Source: Desulfobacteraceae bacterium UBA2230 (GTDB taxonomy: Bacteria; Desulfobacterota; Desulfobacteria; Desulfobacterales; Desulfosarcinaceae). From it: a stretch of DNA of 10,591 bases. Within the stretch, counting starts at the first letter, position 1, and each line of letters starts with the position of its first letter. The stretch is taken from the NCBI GenBank assembly GCA_002348005.1, contig DDYQ01000202.1:1-10591 (forward strand). The letters run 5' to 3'. A program made the translations under genes and the position numbers. This document shows, in pieces, positions 1-7,020 of the stretch. The notes under the pieces were generated by a model. The model had not been told where the DNA came from. It ran no database searches and saw only the letters and a program-made list of their open reading frames with translations.

Positions 1-312
1 ATGTTGGATATTGTTGTTTACGCCGATGCGGATGCGCCAGAACAGCCAATTCAGGAAGCCGCCCACCACCCGGCGTAAAACCGCCAGCAGGGCGAGCCCG
101 GCCACGGCGAGGCCGAATGCGGGAAGGGGATCCTGCATGCCCAGAGCATCGAAAAGATATTTCATCAGCAGCGGTTCCAGAGCATCCAGAGCCGCAACCA
201 CCAGCGTCATGGCCAGGACTGCCACGATGCGTAAACGATAGGGCCCAAGGTACGGCAGGGTTTTGCGCACACGCGTGAAAGCAGATTCAGATCCGGTCAA
301 AAGCACCTCCAT
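1..312 (-). CDS. ABC exporter, N-terminal part of membrane domain (partial)
   Basis: This is the first ~100 codons of a gene that runs off the left edge. The reading frame is open to base 1. It encodes a short cytoplasmic lead, a hydrophobic helix (around RIVAVLAMTLVVAALDAL), a polar segment ending LMKYLFDAL, a second helix (FGLAVAGLALLAVLRRVVGG), and an arginine/asparagine-rich stretch ending RIGVNNNIQH. That order is typical of the membrane domain of fused type I ABC exporters (MsbA/LmrA-like), whose ATPase half would lie beyond the edge. Substrate cannot be told. The start is uncertain. The ATG at 312-310 has no clear ribosome site, whereas GGAGGT at 310-305 sits 4 bases before an in-frame TTG at 300-298, which may be the true start. 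The gene follows the oxidoreductase operon after a 125-base gap and shows no functional link to it. Confidence 0.7.
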   Translation of the reverse strand, partial: MEVLLTGSESAFTRVRKTLPYLGPYRLRIVAVLAMTLVVAALDALEPLLMKYLFDALGMQDPLPAFGLAVAGLALLAVLRRVVGGFLNWLFWRIRIGVNNNIQH

Positions 313-437
313 GCAGTCTCATTGCTATTTGAGAGTGCATGGACAAGCAAATCACGCGCCAGATGTGTTTTCGCGGGTAACGGAGCTTCTGGATCTTAGA
401 ACGATGCCCCTTCAGTCAATCGAGATCGTTCAAACGC
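313..437. other. Intergenic gap, no convincing feature
   Basis: The 125 bases between the stop of the beta-gamma oxidoreductase gene and the ABC exporter hold no coding frame I would defend. There is no GC-rich hairpin followed by a T-run, so I see no intrinsic terminator for the upstream operon. A weak ACGAT...ATCGT inverted repeat on the minus strand is too small to call. The ABC gene may be read through from the operon or have its own promoter here. Confidence 0.4.
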
Positions 438-1733
438 TTAACGATCACCGGCTGCCGCCATCACCTGCAGAACACCTTCCAGAACCGGACCCTTGAAGCG
501 CAGGCGCACTGCCGCATCGAGCATGGCGGGCGTGATCCCAACCTCTGCGCGGGCCAGCCAGACCAGCGCAGCCATCGCCCAGTCCTGACCCTTGATCTTC
601 CGGGACTTGAAATCCATCTCGATCACCGGCGCCGCGCACGGAGGCAGTCGTAGGCCGGCGGCGGACAAGACCAGCGCCTCGGGGGTGAGTTTGCCGAAGA
701 GCGACTTGCGCCGCTGAACACCTTCATCCGACAGGGCAATCACTACCGAGGGATTTTGGATGCCGGTGTATCCGACCGGTGAAGCATCCAGAATCACTTC
801 AGTGATCGAATGTCCCCGCATCACGGTGATCGGATAATCGTTTTTCTGCGATGTTTGGAGCCCGGCTGCAGCGCCGGCCAGGCACAATACTTCACCGGCG
901 GTCAGAATGCGCTGGCCGGCACCGCCCAGCAGGATAACTTCCCGGCGGCCGGTGCGCGGAGCCGGAAGCGTGGCTTCGATGCGCAGGGGGGGCGGTGCCG
1001 GTTTTATCCGGGCGGCTTCCTCATAATAAGCCCGGCTGTATTCCTTGCGGGCGTTGCGGGTCATGTGTGAACCCAATGGTGGTTGTTGATCGAGTTCGGT
1101 CTGAATCGCCTGGGGCGTCAACTTGTTGTTTTTGGTGTAGCGGCCTGGGCATACGCCCCAGATGTCCAGCAGTGCAAAGCCTTCAAAGGAAAGCGCGGCG
1201 GCAATCCGGGAGGGTAAATCCCTGGCATAGCTGGAGAGCCGGTCGACATAGCCTGCGCCGGCCGCCCCGGCCACTTCGCAGATATCCAGCGGCTTTTCCA
1301 GGCGGTTGAGAAAGCCGGAGGCCACCTGGGCCTGCTCGGGAGTGGTGGCCGAAAACTGACCGCCGGTCATGCCGTAGTTAAAATTGTTCAAAACCAGCAA
1401 GGTGAGATCGATGTTCCGGCGGCAAGTGCTCAGAACATGCGCGCCACCGATGCCCAGGCCGCCGTCGCCCATGGTGACGATTACTTTCAGCTCCGGCCGG
1501 GCCATTTTGATTCCCGTGGCGTACGTCAAAGCCCGGCCATGCAACCCGTGAAAGGCATGCGTGTTGAAGAAGGTATCGAAGAGTCCGGAACAGCCGATAT
1601 CCGAAACGATGACGATATCCCGCGCCGCCAGCTTCAAATGCTGCAGCGCCTGATCGACACCATGTAGAACGCGCTCATGGGCGCACCCTGGACAAAAGAC
1701 CGGCGGGCGGGCCGTATTCAGCAGACTACCCAT
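438..1733 (-). CDS. korB: 2-oxoacid:ferredoxin oxidoreductase, fused beta-gamma subunit
   Basis: This protein (431 aa) is the thiamine-diphosphate and iron-sulfur subunit of a CoA-dependent 2-oxoacid:ferredoxin oxidoreductase, fused to the gamma domain. The beta part spans residues ~10-215. CPGC (C14, C17), DIGCS (C48) and WGVCPG (C195) are the expected four [4Fe-4S] ligands. The ThDP/Mg motif runs from GDG at 89-91 to NN at 116-117, followed by YGMTGGQ. After a linker, residues ~262-425 form a gamma domain opening with LLGGAGQRILTAGE. Many relatives have GDGD where this protein has GDGG. ATG at 1733 overlaps the alpha gene's TAG by 8 bases, with GGAGGT at 1747-1742, so the two are probably translationally coupled. 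In the KorAB enzymes I know, gamma is separate or fused in front of alpha; here it trails beta. No ferredoxin-like delta gene is present. The substrate is inferred from neighbours to be 2-oxoadipate; 2-oxoglutarate or a branched-chain oxoacid is possible. Confidence 0.9.
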   Translation of the reverse strand: MGSLLNTARPPVFCPGCAHERVLHGVDQALQHLKLAARDIVIVSDIGCSGLFDTFFNTHAFHGLHGRALTYATGIKMARPELKVIVTMGDGGLGIGGAHVLSTCRRNIDLTLLVLNNFNYGMTGGQFSATTPEQAQVASGFLNRLEKPLDICEVAGAAGAGYVDRLSSYARDLPSRIAAALSFEGFALLDIWGVCPGRYTKNNKLTPQAIQTELDQQPPLGSHMTRNARKEYSRAYYEEAARIKPAPPPLRIEATLPAPRTGRREVILLGGAGQRILTAGEVLCLAGAAAGLQTSQKNDYPITVMRGHSITEVILDASPVGYTGIQNPSVVIALSDEGVQRRKSLFGKLTPEALVLSAAGLRLPPCAAPVIEMDFKSRKIKGQDWAMAALVWLARAEVGITPAMLDAAVRLRFKGPVLEGVLQVMAAAGDR

Positions 1734-2850
1734 TTTGAATGACCTCCAGAATCTGCCCGGGATTTATCAATTCGCCGTTCATCTGACCGAGAAGGCGAAC
1801 GGGTTTATCCGGCAGCAGGCGTTCGATTTCGCGAATATATTGTCCCAGGTTCATTTCAACGACCACAATCCGACGGTATTGCCCGGCCGCAGCGCGTATC
1901 ATCTGCTCGGGGACCGGCCAGAGTGTTTTCAGCACCAGCAGTGCCGTGGGATTGCCTGCCTTGCAGGCAGTCTCAACCGCCGTTCGGGCCGCCCGGGCGG
2001 TAACCCCGTAAGCAATCACCAGTGTATCGGCGCCGCGCGGAGCCTCCAGGCTGCAATAGGTGAAGCGGTCCACATGGTGTTCGAGTTTGTGCCGCAGGCG
2101 ATCCTGCATGCGTGCGATCATTGCCGGATCGCCGGTAATATAGCCATCCGGCCCGTGGGTGGACGAAGTCACGCGCATAAGCTGCCCGCCGCCGATGGGC
2201 ATAAACCGAGGCGCCGAAGGCTCGACATCGAGTTCGTAAGGCAGTTGCTGACCATTGTCGGGCACAGCCGGCCGGCGGTCCACTGTCGGCGGCAGGTGTA
2301 ACGCCTCGATGTCCAGGGTTTCGCGCGTCATGGCGATCTCTTTATTGGTCGCGATGAAAACAGGACAGCGATACACTTCGGCCAGGTTGAAGGCTTGGAA
2401 GGTCAGTTCGTAGCAATCGGCGACATCGGTTGGCGCCAGCACGATCACCGGCAACCCGCCGCTGTTGCCCCAGCGCAGGAACTGGATATCGCCGTCCGCC
2501 CCTTTGGTGGCCGACCCCGTGGAGGGTCCCAGCCGCTGCACGTCGACAATCACAATGGGGATCTGACTCCCGATGGCGAAAGAGATCTGCTCACTGTACA
2601 GGCTGATGCCGGGTCCGGAGGTTGCGGTCATCACCTTTAAGCCGGTCATCGCGGCCCCCAGGCAGAAGCCGATCGAGGCGATTTCATCTTCACCCTGCAG
2701 ACAAACCCCGCCGGCAGGGGGCAACAGGGTCAGCATGGAGTTGAAAATCGTGGTGGCCGGCGTAATCGGATACCCGGCGAAAAAACGGCAGCCGGACATT
2801 ACGGCCGCCCTGGCGATGGCTTCGTTGCCATCCATGATCCATAGGGACAT
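1726..2850 (-). CDS. korA: 2-oxoacid:ferredoxin oxidoreductase, alpha subunit
   Basis: This 374-aa protein is the alpha (KorA/VorB-like) subunit that forms the substrate and ThDP pyrimidine site with the beta subunit encoded next. GYPITPAT (residues 26-33), QGEDEIASIG (52-61, E54 being the likely ThDP-activating glutamate) and ATSGPG (76-81) are hallmark motifs. Residues 1-~195 form the pyrimidine-binding domain. Residues ~265-374 form the transketolase C-terminal-like domain (TLVIAYG, VVVEMNLGQ). The length suits a stand-alone alpha subunit without the N-terminal gamma fusion seen in, for example, mycobacterial KorA. AGGAG at 2862-2858 lies 7 bases before the ATG, making the start secure. 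It begins 21 bases after the dehydrogenase-like gene, so it is part of the same operon. Sequence alone does not fix which 2-oxoacid is used; the ALDH7 neighbour points to 2-oxoadipate, giving glutaryl-CoA and reduced ferredoxin. Confidence 0.92.
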   Translation of the reverse strand: MSLWIMDGNEAIARAAVMSGCRFFAGYPITPATTIFNSMLTLLPPAGGVCLQGEDEIASIGFCLGAAMTGLKVMTATSGPGISLYSEQISFAIGSQIPIVIVDVQRLGPSTGSATKGADGDIQFLRWGNSGGLPVIVLAPTDVADCYELTFQAFNLAEVYRCPVFIATNKEIAMTRETLDIEALHLPPTVDRRPAVPDNGQQLPYELDVEPSAPRFMPIGGGQLMRVTSSTHGPDGYITGDPAMIARMQDRLRHKLEHHVDRFTYCSLEAPRGADTLVIAYGVTARAARTAVETACKAGNPTALLVLKTLWPVPEQMIRAAAGQYRRIVVVEMNLGQYIREIERLLPDKPVRLLGQMNGELINPGQILEVIQNG

Positions 2851-2871
2851 TTCTTTTCTCCTGCACTGTGT

Positions 2872-3996
2872 CTATTCTTGCCAGGTGCCTTTGGCTTTCA
2901 TGGCCCTTACGACCCGTTCGCGGGCCAGCGCGATGCCGGCTTCGCGGGTCGTGATGCCCTTGATGTGCGATTCGCACAGGACGGTCTGCACATTGCGGGT
3001 CACCGTACCGGAAACCTTTTCGATAGCGGTCATGGGCGTTCCGTTGATATACTCCACATATGCCCCGATCATGCCGCCGACTCTAATGATCATATCGGGA
3101 AGATAGATTGCGCCGCGCGCTTCCAGATAGTTCCGTACTTCCGGAAGCACGGCCCCAGACGCCCCTTCGGCAATGATCGGAGCCTTGATTTGCCTGGCTG
3201 CACGCTCCTGCGTTTCGGCCCTGGCGCACAACACCAGGATATCGCAGGCAACCGTCAGTTCTTCACCGGGTGCAAACCCTTTGCCCCTGGAAAAATAGGC
3301 GACCGTGCCCCGCTCGGCATATTCTTTGTAGAGTGCCTGAGCCTCCAACCCTTCCGGGTGGTAAACCCCGCCTTTCACATCCGCGACCGCCACGACGTTC
3401 ATTTGCTCTTCACAGGCGAATTTGACCACAGACCGACCCAGGGCGCCGAATCCCTGCACCGCCAGTCGGGCTCCGCGGGCGGCGATACCCTTGAATTCGC
3501 AAGCGGCCATTACGGCCTTTATCACACCATAGCCAGTCAATCCCAGCTGATCATAACGGGTGCCGCCGACGAAGGCGGGCCGGCCGGAATCCGACCGGCG
3601 ACCGCACAGTTCTTCCGCGATCACCGCAACATCCTCTTCACCCGCATCCGTATCCAGCCCGCACACGTATTCGTTTGGAATCAGACTGCCCAGAGAGCGA
3701 AAGAAGGCTCGCATCATCCGATCCCGGTCACCGGCCGCAGTATCATGGCGGATTGCGCCGGCGGCGCCGCCGAAGGGCAGGTCGGCCATGGCATTGCGCA
3801 GGGTCATCTTGCGGGCCAGACGCAATGCGTCACCGGCGTCGAGATCCGGAACCAGGCGCACTCCCCCCTTTCCGACGCCGAGTGCAGTGTTGTCAACCAC
3901 AAGTATGCCCTGCATCCCCGCAGCCGGGTCGAAGGCGCAAATGACCTTTTCCGGACCGAGATCGTCCGGCGTGTAAATCAGATTCACTTCCTTCAT
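2872..3996 (-). CDS. Glu/Leu/Phe/Val dehydrogenase-like protein lacking catalytic lysines
   Basis: This 374-aa protein has the two-domain fold of NAD(P)-dependent amino-acid dehydrogenases, which reversibly deaminate an amino acid to the 2-oxoacid. GVGKGGVRL (K43) matches the glutamate-binding K-G-G motif. G182-F-G-A-L-G187 is the Rossmann loop, with D206 at the end of the second strand favouring NAD. D115 aligns with the catalytic aspartate. The two active-site lysines of the family are replaced: MTLRNA has R67 where MTYK is usual, and GGAAGAI has A79 where GG(A/G)K carries the catalytic lysine. The frame is intact, so this is not simple decay. The open frame continues far upstream, but ATG at 3996 is chosen because family homology begins there and a weak GGGG (4005-4002) precedes it; the extension would overlap the ALDH gene. 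It lies between the ALDH and KorA genes. By position it should act on 2-aminoadipate, but it may be an unusual enzyme, a partner subunit or a non-catalytic sensor. Confidence 0.85.
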   Translation of the reverse strand: MKEVNLIYTPDDLGPEKVICAFDPAAGMQGILVVDNTALGVGKGGVRLVPDLDAGDALRLARKMTLRNAMADLPFGGAAGAIRHDTAAGDRDRMMRAFFRSLGSLIPNEYVCGLDTDAGEEDVAVIAEELCGRRSDSGRPAFVGGTRYDQLGLTGYGVIKAVMAACEFKGIAARGARLAVQGFGALGRSVVKFACEEQMNVVAVADVKGGVYHPEGLEAQALYKEYAERGTVAYFSRGKGFAPGEELTVACDILVLCARAETQERAARQIKAPIIAEGASGAVLPEVRNYLEARGAIYLPDMIIRVGGMIGAYVEYINGTPMTAIEKVSGTVTRNVQTVLCESHIKGITTREAGIALARERVVRAMKAKGTWQE

Positions 3997-4045
3997 CGAT
4001 ACCCCAGTTCCACGCCGCTGATGCCACTCAAATCGTACTGCTGAA

Positions 4046-5587
4046 TTAAATGTCGAATCTGATTCCCTGAGCCAGGGGCAGTGTCCGCCCGAAATTGATC
4101 GTATTGGTCTGCCGGCGCATGTAGGCTTTCCAGGCGTCGGATCCCGATTCACGCCCGCCGCCGGTTTCCTTCTCGCCTCCGAAAGCCCCGCCGATTTCAG
4201 CTCCGGACGTACCGATATTGACATTGGCAATGCCGCAGTCCGAACCCCATGGGGATAAAAAGAGCTCCGATTGCCTGAGATCGGCCGTGAATATGGATGA
4301 TGAAAGCCCCTGAGGAACGGCGTTCTGAAGGGCAATGGCCTCCTGCACCTCTCCCTGATAGCGGATCAGGTACAAAAGGGGACCGAAGGTTTCTTCCTGG
4401 ACAGTGGCGAAATGATTCTGCGCTTCGACCAGCGCCGGCCGCACATAGAGTCCGGAGGCATATGCGGAACCCTGCAGTAAGTCCCCGCCGCAGAGCAATT
4501 GACCGCCCTCCCGCTGCACGCGCTGCAGGGCATCGGCAAACTGGTCGACGGCCTGCCGGTCTATCAGGGGGCCCAGATGGTTGGATTCATCGAGTGGATC
4601 GCCCACCCGCAGTTTTCCGTAGGCGTCGATCAGGGTGGCCTTCACGCGCTCGTAAATCGAATCGTGCACGATCAGGCGCCGGGTCGTGGTGCAGCGTTGT
4701 CCGGCGGTTCCAACCGCTCCGAAAACCACCGCGGGAATGGCGAGTTCCAGATCGGCCTTCTCGGTCAGGATAACGGCATTATTGCCACCCAATTCCAAAA
4801 TTGATCGACCGAGTCTTCCGGCGATCACAGCGGCCGCGCGTTTGCCGACCGGCGTCGATCCGGTCAAGGAAATCAGGGGCAGCCGCTGGTCATTGAGCAT
4901 ACGTTCACCGATCACACGCCCGCCGCCGATAACGAGGTTGAAGATACCTTCGGGGAGTCTGAATTGCCGCAAGACCCGACCGACGATTTTTTGCACGGCA
5001 ATCGCACACAACGGCACCTTGGAGGCTGGTTTCCAGACCACAACATCTCCGCATACCGCCGCGATGAAAGCGTTCCAGGCCCATACCGCCACCGGGAAGT
5101 TGAACGCTGTGATGACGCCGACCGGTCCGAGGGGGTGATATTGCTCGTACATCCGGTGCAAAGGCCGCTCCGAGTGCATGCTCAACCCGTATAACTGTCT
5201 GGACAGACCCAGTGCAAAATCGGCAATATCAATCATTTCCTGAACTTCACCCAGACCCTCCTGCAGCGATTTACCCATCTCCAGGGTCACCAGGCGCCCG
5301 AGGATATTCTTTTCCCGGCGAAGTTCTTCACCAATACAGCGCACCACTTCACCGCGTTTAGGTGCGGGCTGTTTGCGCCAATATTCGAAAGCTTCCAGCG
5401 CAACCGACATCAACCGCTCATAATGATTCTCTTCGGCCGCCTCCACCGAAGCGATGACTCGGCCGCTGGACGGCGAACGGCTCTCAAGCAGCGCAAGGCC
5501 GTCTTCTCGGACCCATTCAAGCCCTGTGCTCAGCCCCGGGTTTATCTTGTTTATGTCAAGAGTGCGTAATACCTCACCAACCTGCAT
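4046..5587 (-). CDS. amaB: Alpha-aminoadipate semialdehyde / piperideine-6-carboxylate dehydrogenase (ALDH7)
   Basis: This 513-aa protein is a complete aldehyde dehydrogenase of family 7, the antiquitin/AmaB group, which oxidises 2-aminoadipate 6-semialdehyde to 2-aminoadipate with NAD+. Visible landmarks are FNFP with N163, WKPAS with K186, GSTPVG (243-248) for NAD, ELGGNN with general base E265, and GQRC with nucleophile C299. R298 just before it matches the arginine that anchors the substrate carboxylate in human ALDH7A1. The C-terminal stretch with TSGAEIGGAFGGEK and GGGRESGSDAWK, then MRRQTNTINF, is nearly diagnostic of family 7. AGGTGG at 5596-5591 lies only 3 bases before the ATG, which is tight. 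The gene begins 17 bases after the FAD oxidoreductase stop, the same pairing as amaA-amaB in Pseudomonas lysine/pipecolate catabolism. Betaine aldehyde or other semialdehydes are less likely given the C-terminal signature. Confidence 0.92.
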   Translation of the reverse strand: MQVGEVLRTLDINKINPGLSTGLEWVREDGLALLESRSPSSGRVIASVEAAEENHYERLMSVALEAFEYWRKQPAPKRGEVVRCIGEELRREKNILGRLVTLEMGKSLQEGLGEVQEMIDIADFALGLSRQLYGLSMHSERPLHRMYEQYHPLGPVGVITAFNFPVAVWAWNAFIAAVCGDVVVWKPASKVPLCAIAVQKIVGRVLRQFRLPEGIFNLVIGGGRVIGERMLNDQRLPLISLTGSTPVGKRAAAVIAGRLGRSILELGGNNAVILTEKADLELAIPAVVFGAVGTAGQRCTTTRRLIVHDSIYERVKATLIDAYGKLRVGDPLDESNHLGPLIDRQAVDQFADALQRVQREGGQLLCGGDLLQGSAYASGLYVRPALVEAQNHFATVQEETFGPLLYLIRYQGEVQEAIALQNAVPQGLSSSIFTADLRQSELFLSPWGSDCGIANVNIGTSGAEIGGAFGGEKETGGGRESGSDAWKAYMRRQTNTINFGRTLPLAQGIRFDI

Positions 5588-5599
5588 AATCCACCTATA

Positions 5600-5616
5600 A
5601 GGCGCTAAATGCGCCT
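5600..5616 (-). other. Small hairpin over the oxidoreductase stop codon
   Basis: A perfect 6-base inverted repeat, AGGCGC and GCGCCT separated by 5 bases, spans the last codons of the FAD oxidoreductase. Its TAG stop straddles the loop and the 3' arm. It lies just ahead of the ribosome site of the ALDH gene (5596-5591). No T-run follows, so it is not a terminator. It could slow ribosomes or set the ratio between the two genes. The stem is short and may be incidental. Confidence 0.4.
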
Positions 5617-6885
5617 CTGAACGAAATGGTACAGTCGCGCACCGCTCTCGTAAAACAGTTCACGTGCTTTGCGCAGACCGATCGATTGAGGCTGCGAAAC
5701 CGGGAGCGGCATATCGTCGGTCGAAGCGCCCATCGCAAGCCCGGCCAGCAACTTGCCGAATACCGTTCCGGGACCGATTCCGCGGCCGTTGTAGTTGGCC
5801 GTCATAAAGAGATCAGGCCCTAGAATGTGGAAGCGGGGAATGTGATCTGCCGTCATGGCGATTACCCCGTGCCAGCTATACTCCAGCTTGAAATCGTCGA
5901 CCTGCGGGAATACGCGCCGGATGGTGCGTTGCGCCCATTTCTGGTGTAATCCGTATGCCCAGCCCTCAACCTGGCCGACGCTGCCGACAATCAGCCGGCC
6001 GCTTTGATCCAGTCGATAGGATGAAAGTACCGTATCGGTATCCCAGGCGCCCTGCCCCTCCGGTAAGATGGTGCGGCGGATGCGTTCGGGCAAGGGTGAG
6101 GTGGCGAATTGAAACCAATTGAAGGGAATGAAGCCCTCTTTCAAATGGTCGTAAATTTTTTCGATGTAGGCATTGGTCGCCATGATGACGGCTCTGGCCT
6201 TCACGTTTCCGTTCTGGGTGGCCAACCGCCAGCGATCTCCTTCACGCACCAGTTGGGTGACCGGAGAGTGCTCATGAAGCGAGGCGCCGGCATTTAGTGC
6301 CGCCCGCGCCAGACCGAGAACGTACGCCAAAGGCTGCACCGTTCCGGCACGCGAATCGAGCAGCGCACCATGGAATGCCGGACTGCCCGTTTTTTGAGCA
6401 GCTTCATCACGCCCCAGCAATTTTACCGGGGCGCCGCGGCGTTGCCATTGCGCTTCCCGTTCCTTCAGATAAGCATACCCGCCTTTCGAGTGCGCGCAGT
6501 GCAAGGTACCGGTGGATTGGACCTCGCATTGGATATTATGTTTTTTGATCAATTCGAAAACCAGTTCCGGCGACCGCCCCAGGACGGCGTTAATGCGTTC
6601 GCCGTACTTGGGCCCTGCGGCCTTGACGATATCGTCCGGAAGCATCCACAGGCCCGCGTTCACCAACCCCACGTTGCGCCCCGAACCGCCATATCCGATT
6701 TCCTGGCTTTCAAGCAAAATCACATCCACTCCGGCCTCAGCCAGGTGCAGCGCAGCCGACGCACCGGTATAGCCTCCCCCGATAACCGCTACATCACACG
6801 ATCGCTCGCCTTCGAAGGCTGCCAACTTCAACCGCTGTGGGGCTGTCGCCGCCCATAATCCAAACACTTTGTTGCCTGCTTCCAT
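5605..6885 (-). CDS. FAD-dependent amine/amino-acid oxidoreductase (DAO family), likely pipecolate
   Basis: This 426-aa protein is a complete member of the D-amino-acid/sarcosine oxidase (DAO) superfamily. Residues 31-41 give a strand and GGGYTG dinucleotide loop, E59 closes the second strand for FAD ribose, and GGSGRNVG (66-73) is the adjacent flavin contact. The C-terminal part contains WHGVIAMTADHIPR and a glycine-rich NGRGIGPG loop, the second FAD-contacting region. The start resembles the LWAATAP opening common in the AmaA/PuuB branch. The family oxidises a secondary amine or amino group to an imine. Next to an ALDH7 gene, the best reading is pipecolate to piperideine-6-carboxylate; gamma-glutamylputrescine, sarcosine or proline-like substrates remain possible. 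If the host is anaerobic, electrons must go to a carrier rather than O2. It is soluble by sequence, with no signal peptide. AAGGAG at 6901-6896 lies 10 bases before the ATG. It is the first gene of the catabolic operon. Confidence 0.85.
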   Translation of the reverse strand: MEAGNKVFGLWAATAPQRLKLAAFEGERSCDVAVIGGGYTGASAALHLAEAGVDVILLESQEIGYGGSGRNVGLVNAGLWMLPDDIVKAAGPKYGERINAVLGRSPELVFELIKKHNIQCEVQSTGTLHCAHSKGGYAYLKEREAQWQRRGAPVKLLGRDEAAQKTGSPAFHGALLDSRAGTVQPLAYVLGLARAALNAGASLHEHSPVTQLVREGDRWRLATQNGNVKARAVIMATNAYIEKIYDHLKEGFIPFNWFQFATSPLPERIRRTILPEGQGAWDTDTVLSSYRLDQSGRLIVGSVGQVEGWAYGLHQKWAQRTIRRVFPQVDDFKLEYSWHGVIAMTADHIPRFHILGPDLFMTANYNGRGIGPGTVFGKLLAGLAMGASTDDMPLPVSQPQSIGLRKARELFYESGARLYHFVQRRI

Positions 6886-6927
6886 TTTTTTCCGGCTCCT
6901 TCTGGTTCATGACGGATGTAGCCAAAG

Positions 6928-6944
6928 GTATAGCTGTACTATAC
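6928..6944 (-). promoter_or_regulatory. Inverted repeat GTATAG-N5-CTATAC in operon leader
   Basis: A perfect 6-base inverted repeat with a 5-base spacer lies just downstream of the TGGTATACCA palindrome and about 43 bases before the first operon gene. On the minus strand it contains TATAGT (6943-6938), which also resembles a -10 element. It may be a second, weaker operator half-site pair or part of the promoter. The sequence shows the symmetry; the role is inferred. Confidence 0.45.
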
Positions 6945-6947
6945 TTG

Positions 6948-6957
6948 TGGTATACCA
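6948..6957 (-). promoter_or_regulatory. Palindromic operator TGGTATACCA, probable GntR site
   Basis: This is a perfect 10-base palindrome in the promoter region of the catabolic operon. It closely resembles the TTGGTATACCAA core bound by FCD-type GntR regulators such as ExuR/UxuR. The plus-strand element TATACCATT (6951-6959) occurs again at 7688-7696, at the start of the gntR gene, which supports control of both by the same protein. Binding here would cover the probable -10 region and repress the operon. Confidence 0.65.
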
Positions 6958-6975
6958 TTAAAATAAAAGCGTCAA
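6949..6975 (-). promoter_or_regulatory. Candidate promoter of the catabolic operon
   Basis: Within an AT-rich gap, TTGACG (6975-6970) matches a -35 box at five of six bases. TATACC (6954-6949) could be the -10 after a short 15-base spacer. TATAGT (6943-6938) is a better -10 sequence but lacks a good -35 at normal distance. Either choice puts the TGGTATACCA palindrome inside or beside the polymerase footprint. The start point is not resolved. Confidence 0.45.
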
Positions 6976-7020
6976 CAGGTTTTGGCCAACGCGAAGCGTT
7001 TGGTGGTGATGCAACCTTTC

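Noticed and set aside
263..496. Plus-strand frame covering the gap after the beta-gamma gene
   Set aside because: It begins at a TTG inside the ABC gene, ends in the beta-gamma gene, has no ribosome site and no recognisable motif.
2878..4044. Plus-strand open frame of 388 codons
   Set aside because: It mirrors the dehydrogenase-like gene almost exactly, is rich in His, Arg and Gly as expected for an antisense shadow of a GC-rich gene, and shows no family motif.
3997..4335. Upstream extension of the dehydrogenase-like gene to a 487-residue frame starting at 4335
   Set aside because: The extension lies inside the ALDH7 coding region in another frame, has no family resemblance, and homology starts at the ATG at 3996.
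5605..6885. Assignment of the flavoprotein as gamma-glutamylputrescine oxidase (PuuB)
   Set aside because: The sequence branch is compatible, but there is no gamma-glutamylputrescine synthetase or hydrolase nearby, and the adjacent ALDH is family 7 rather than the PuuC type.
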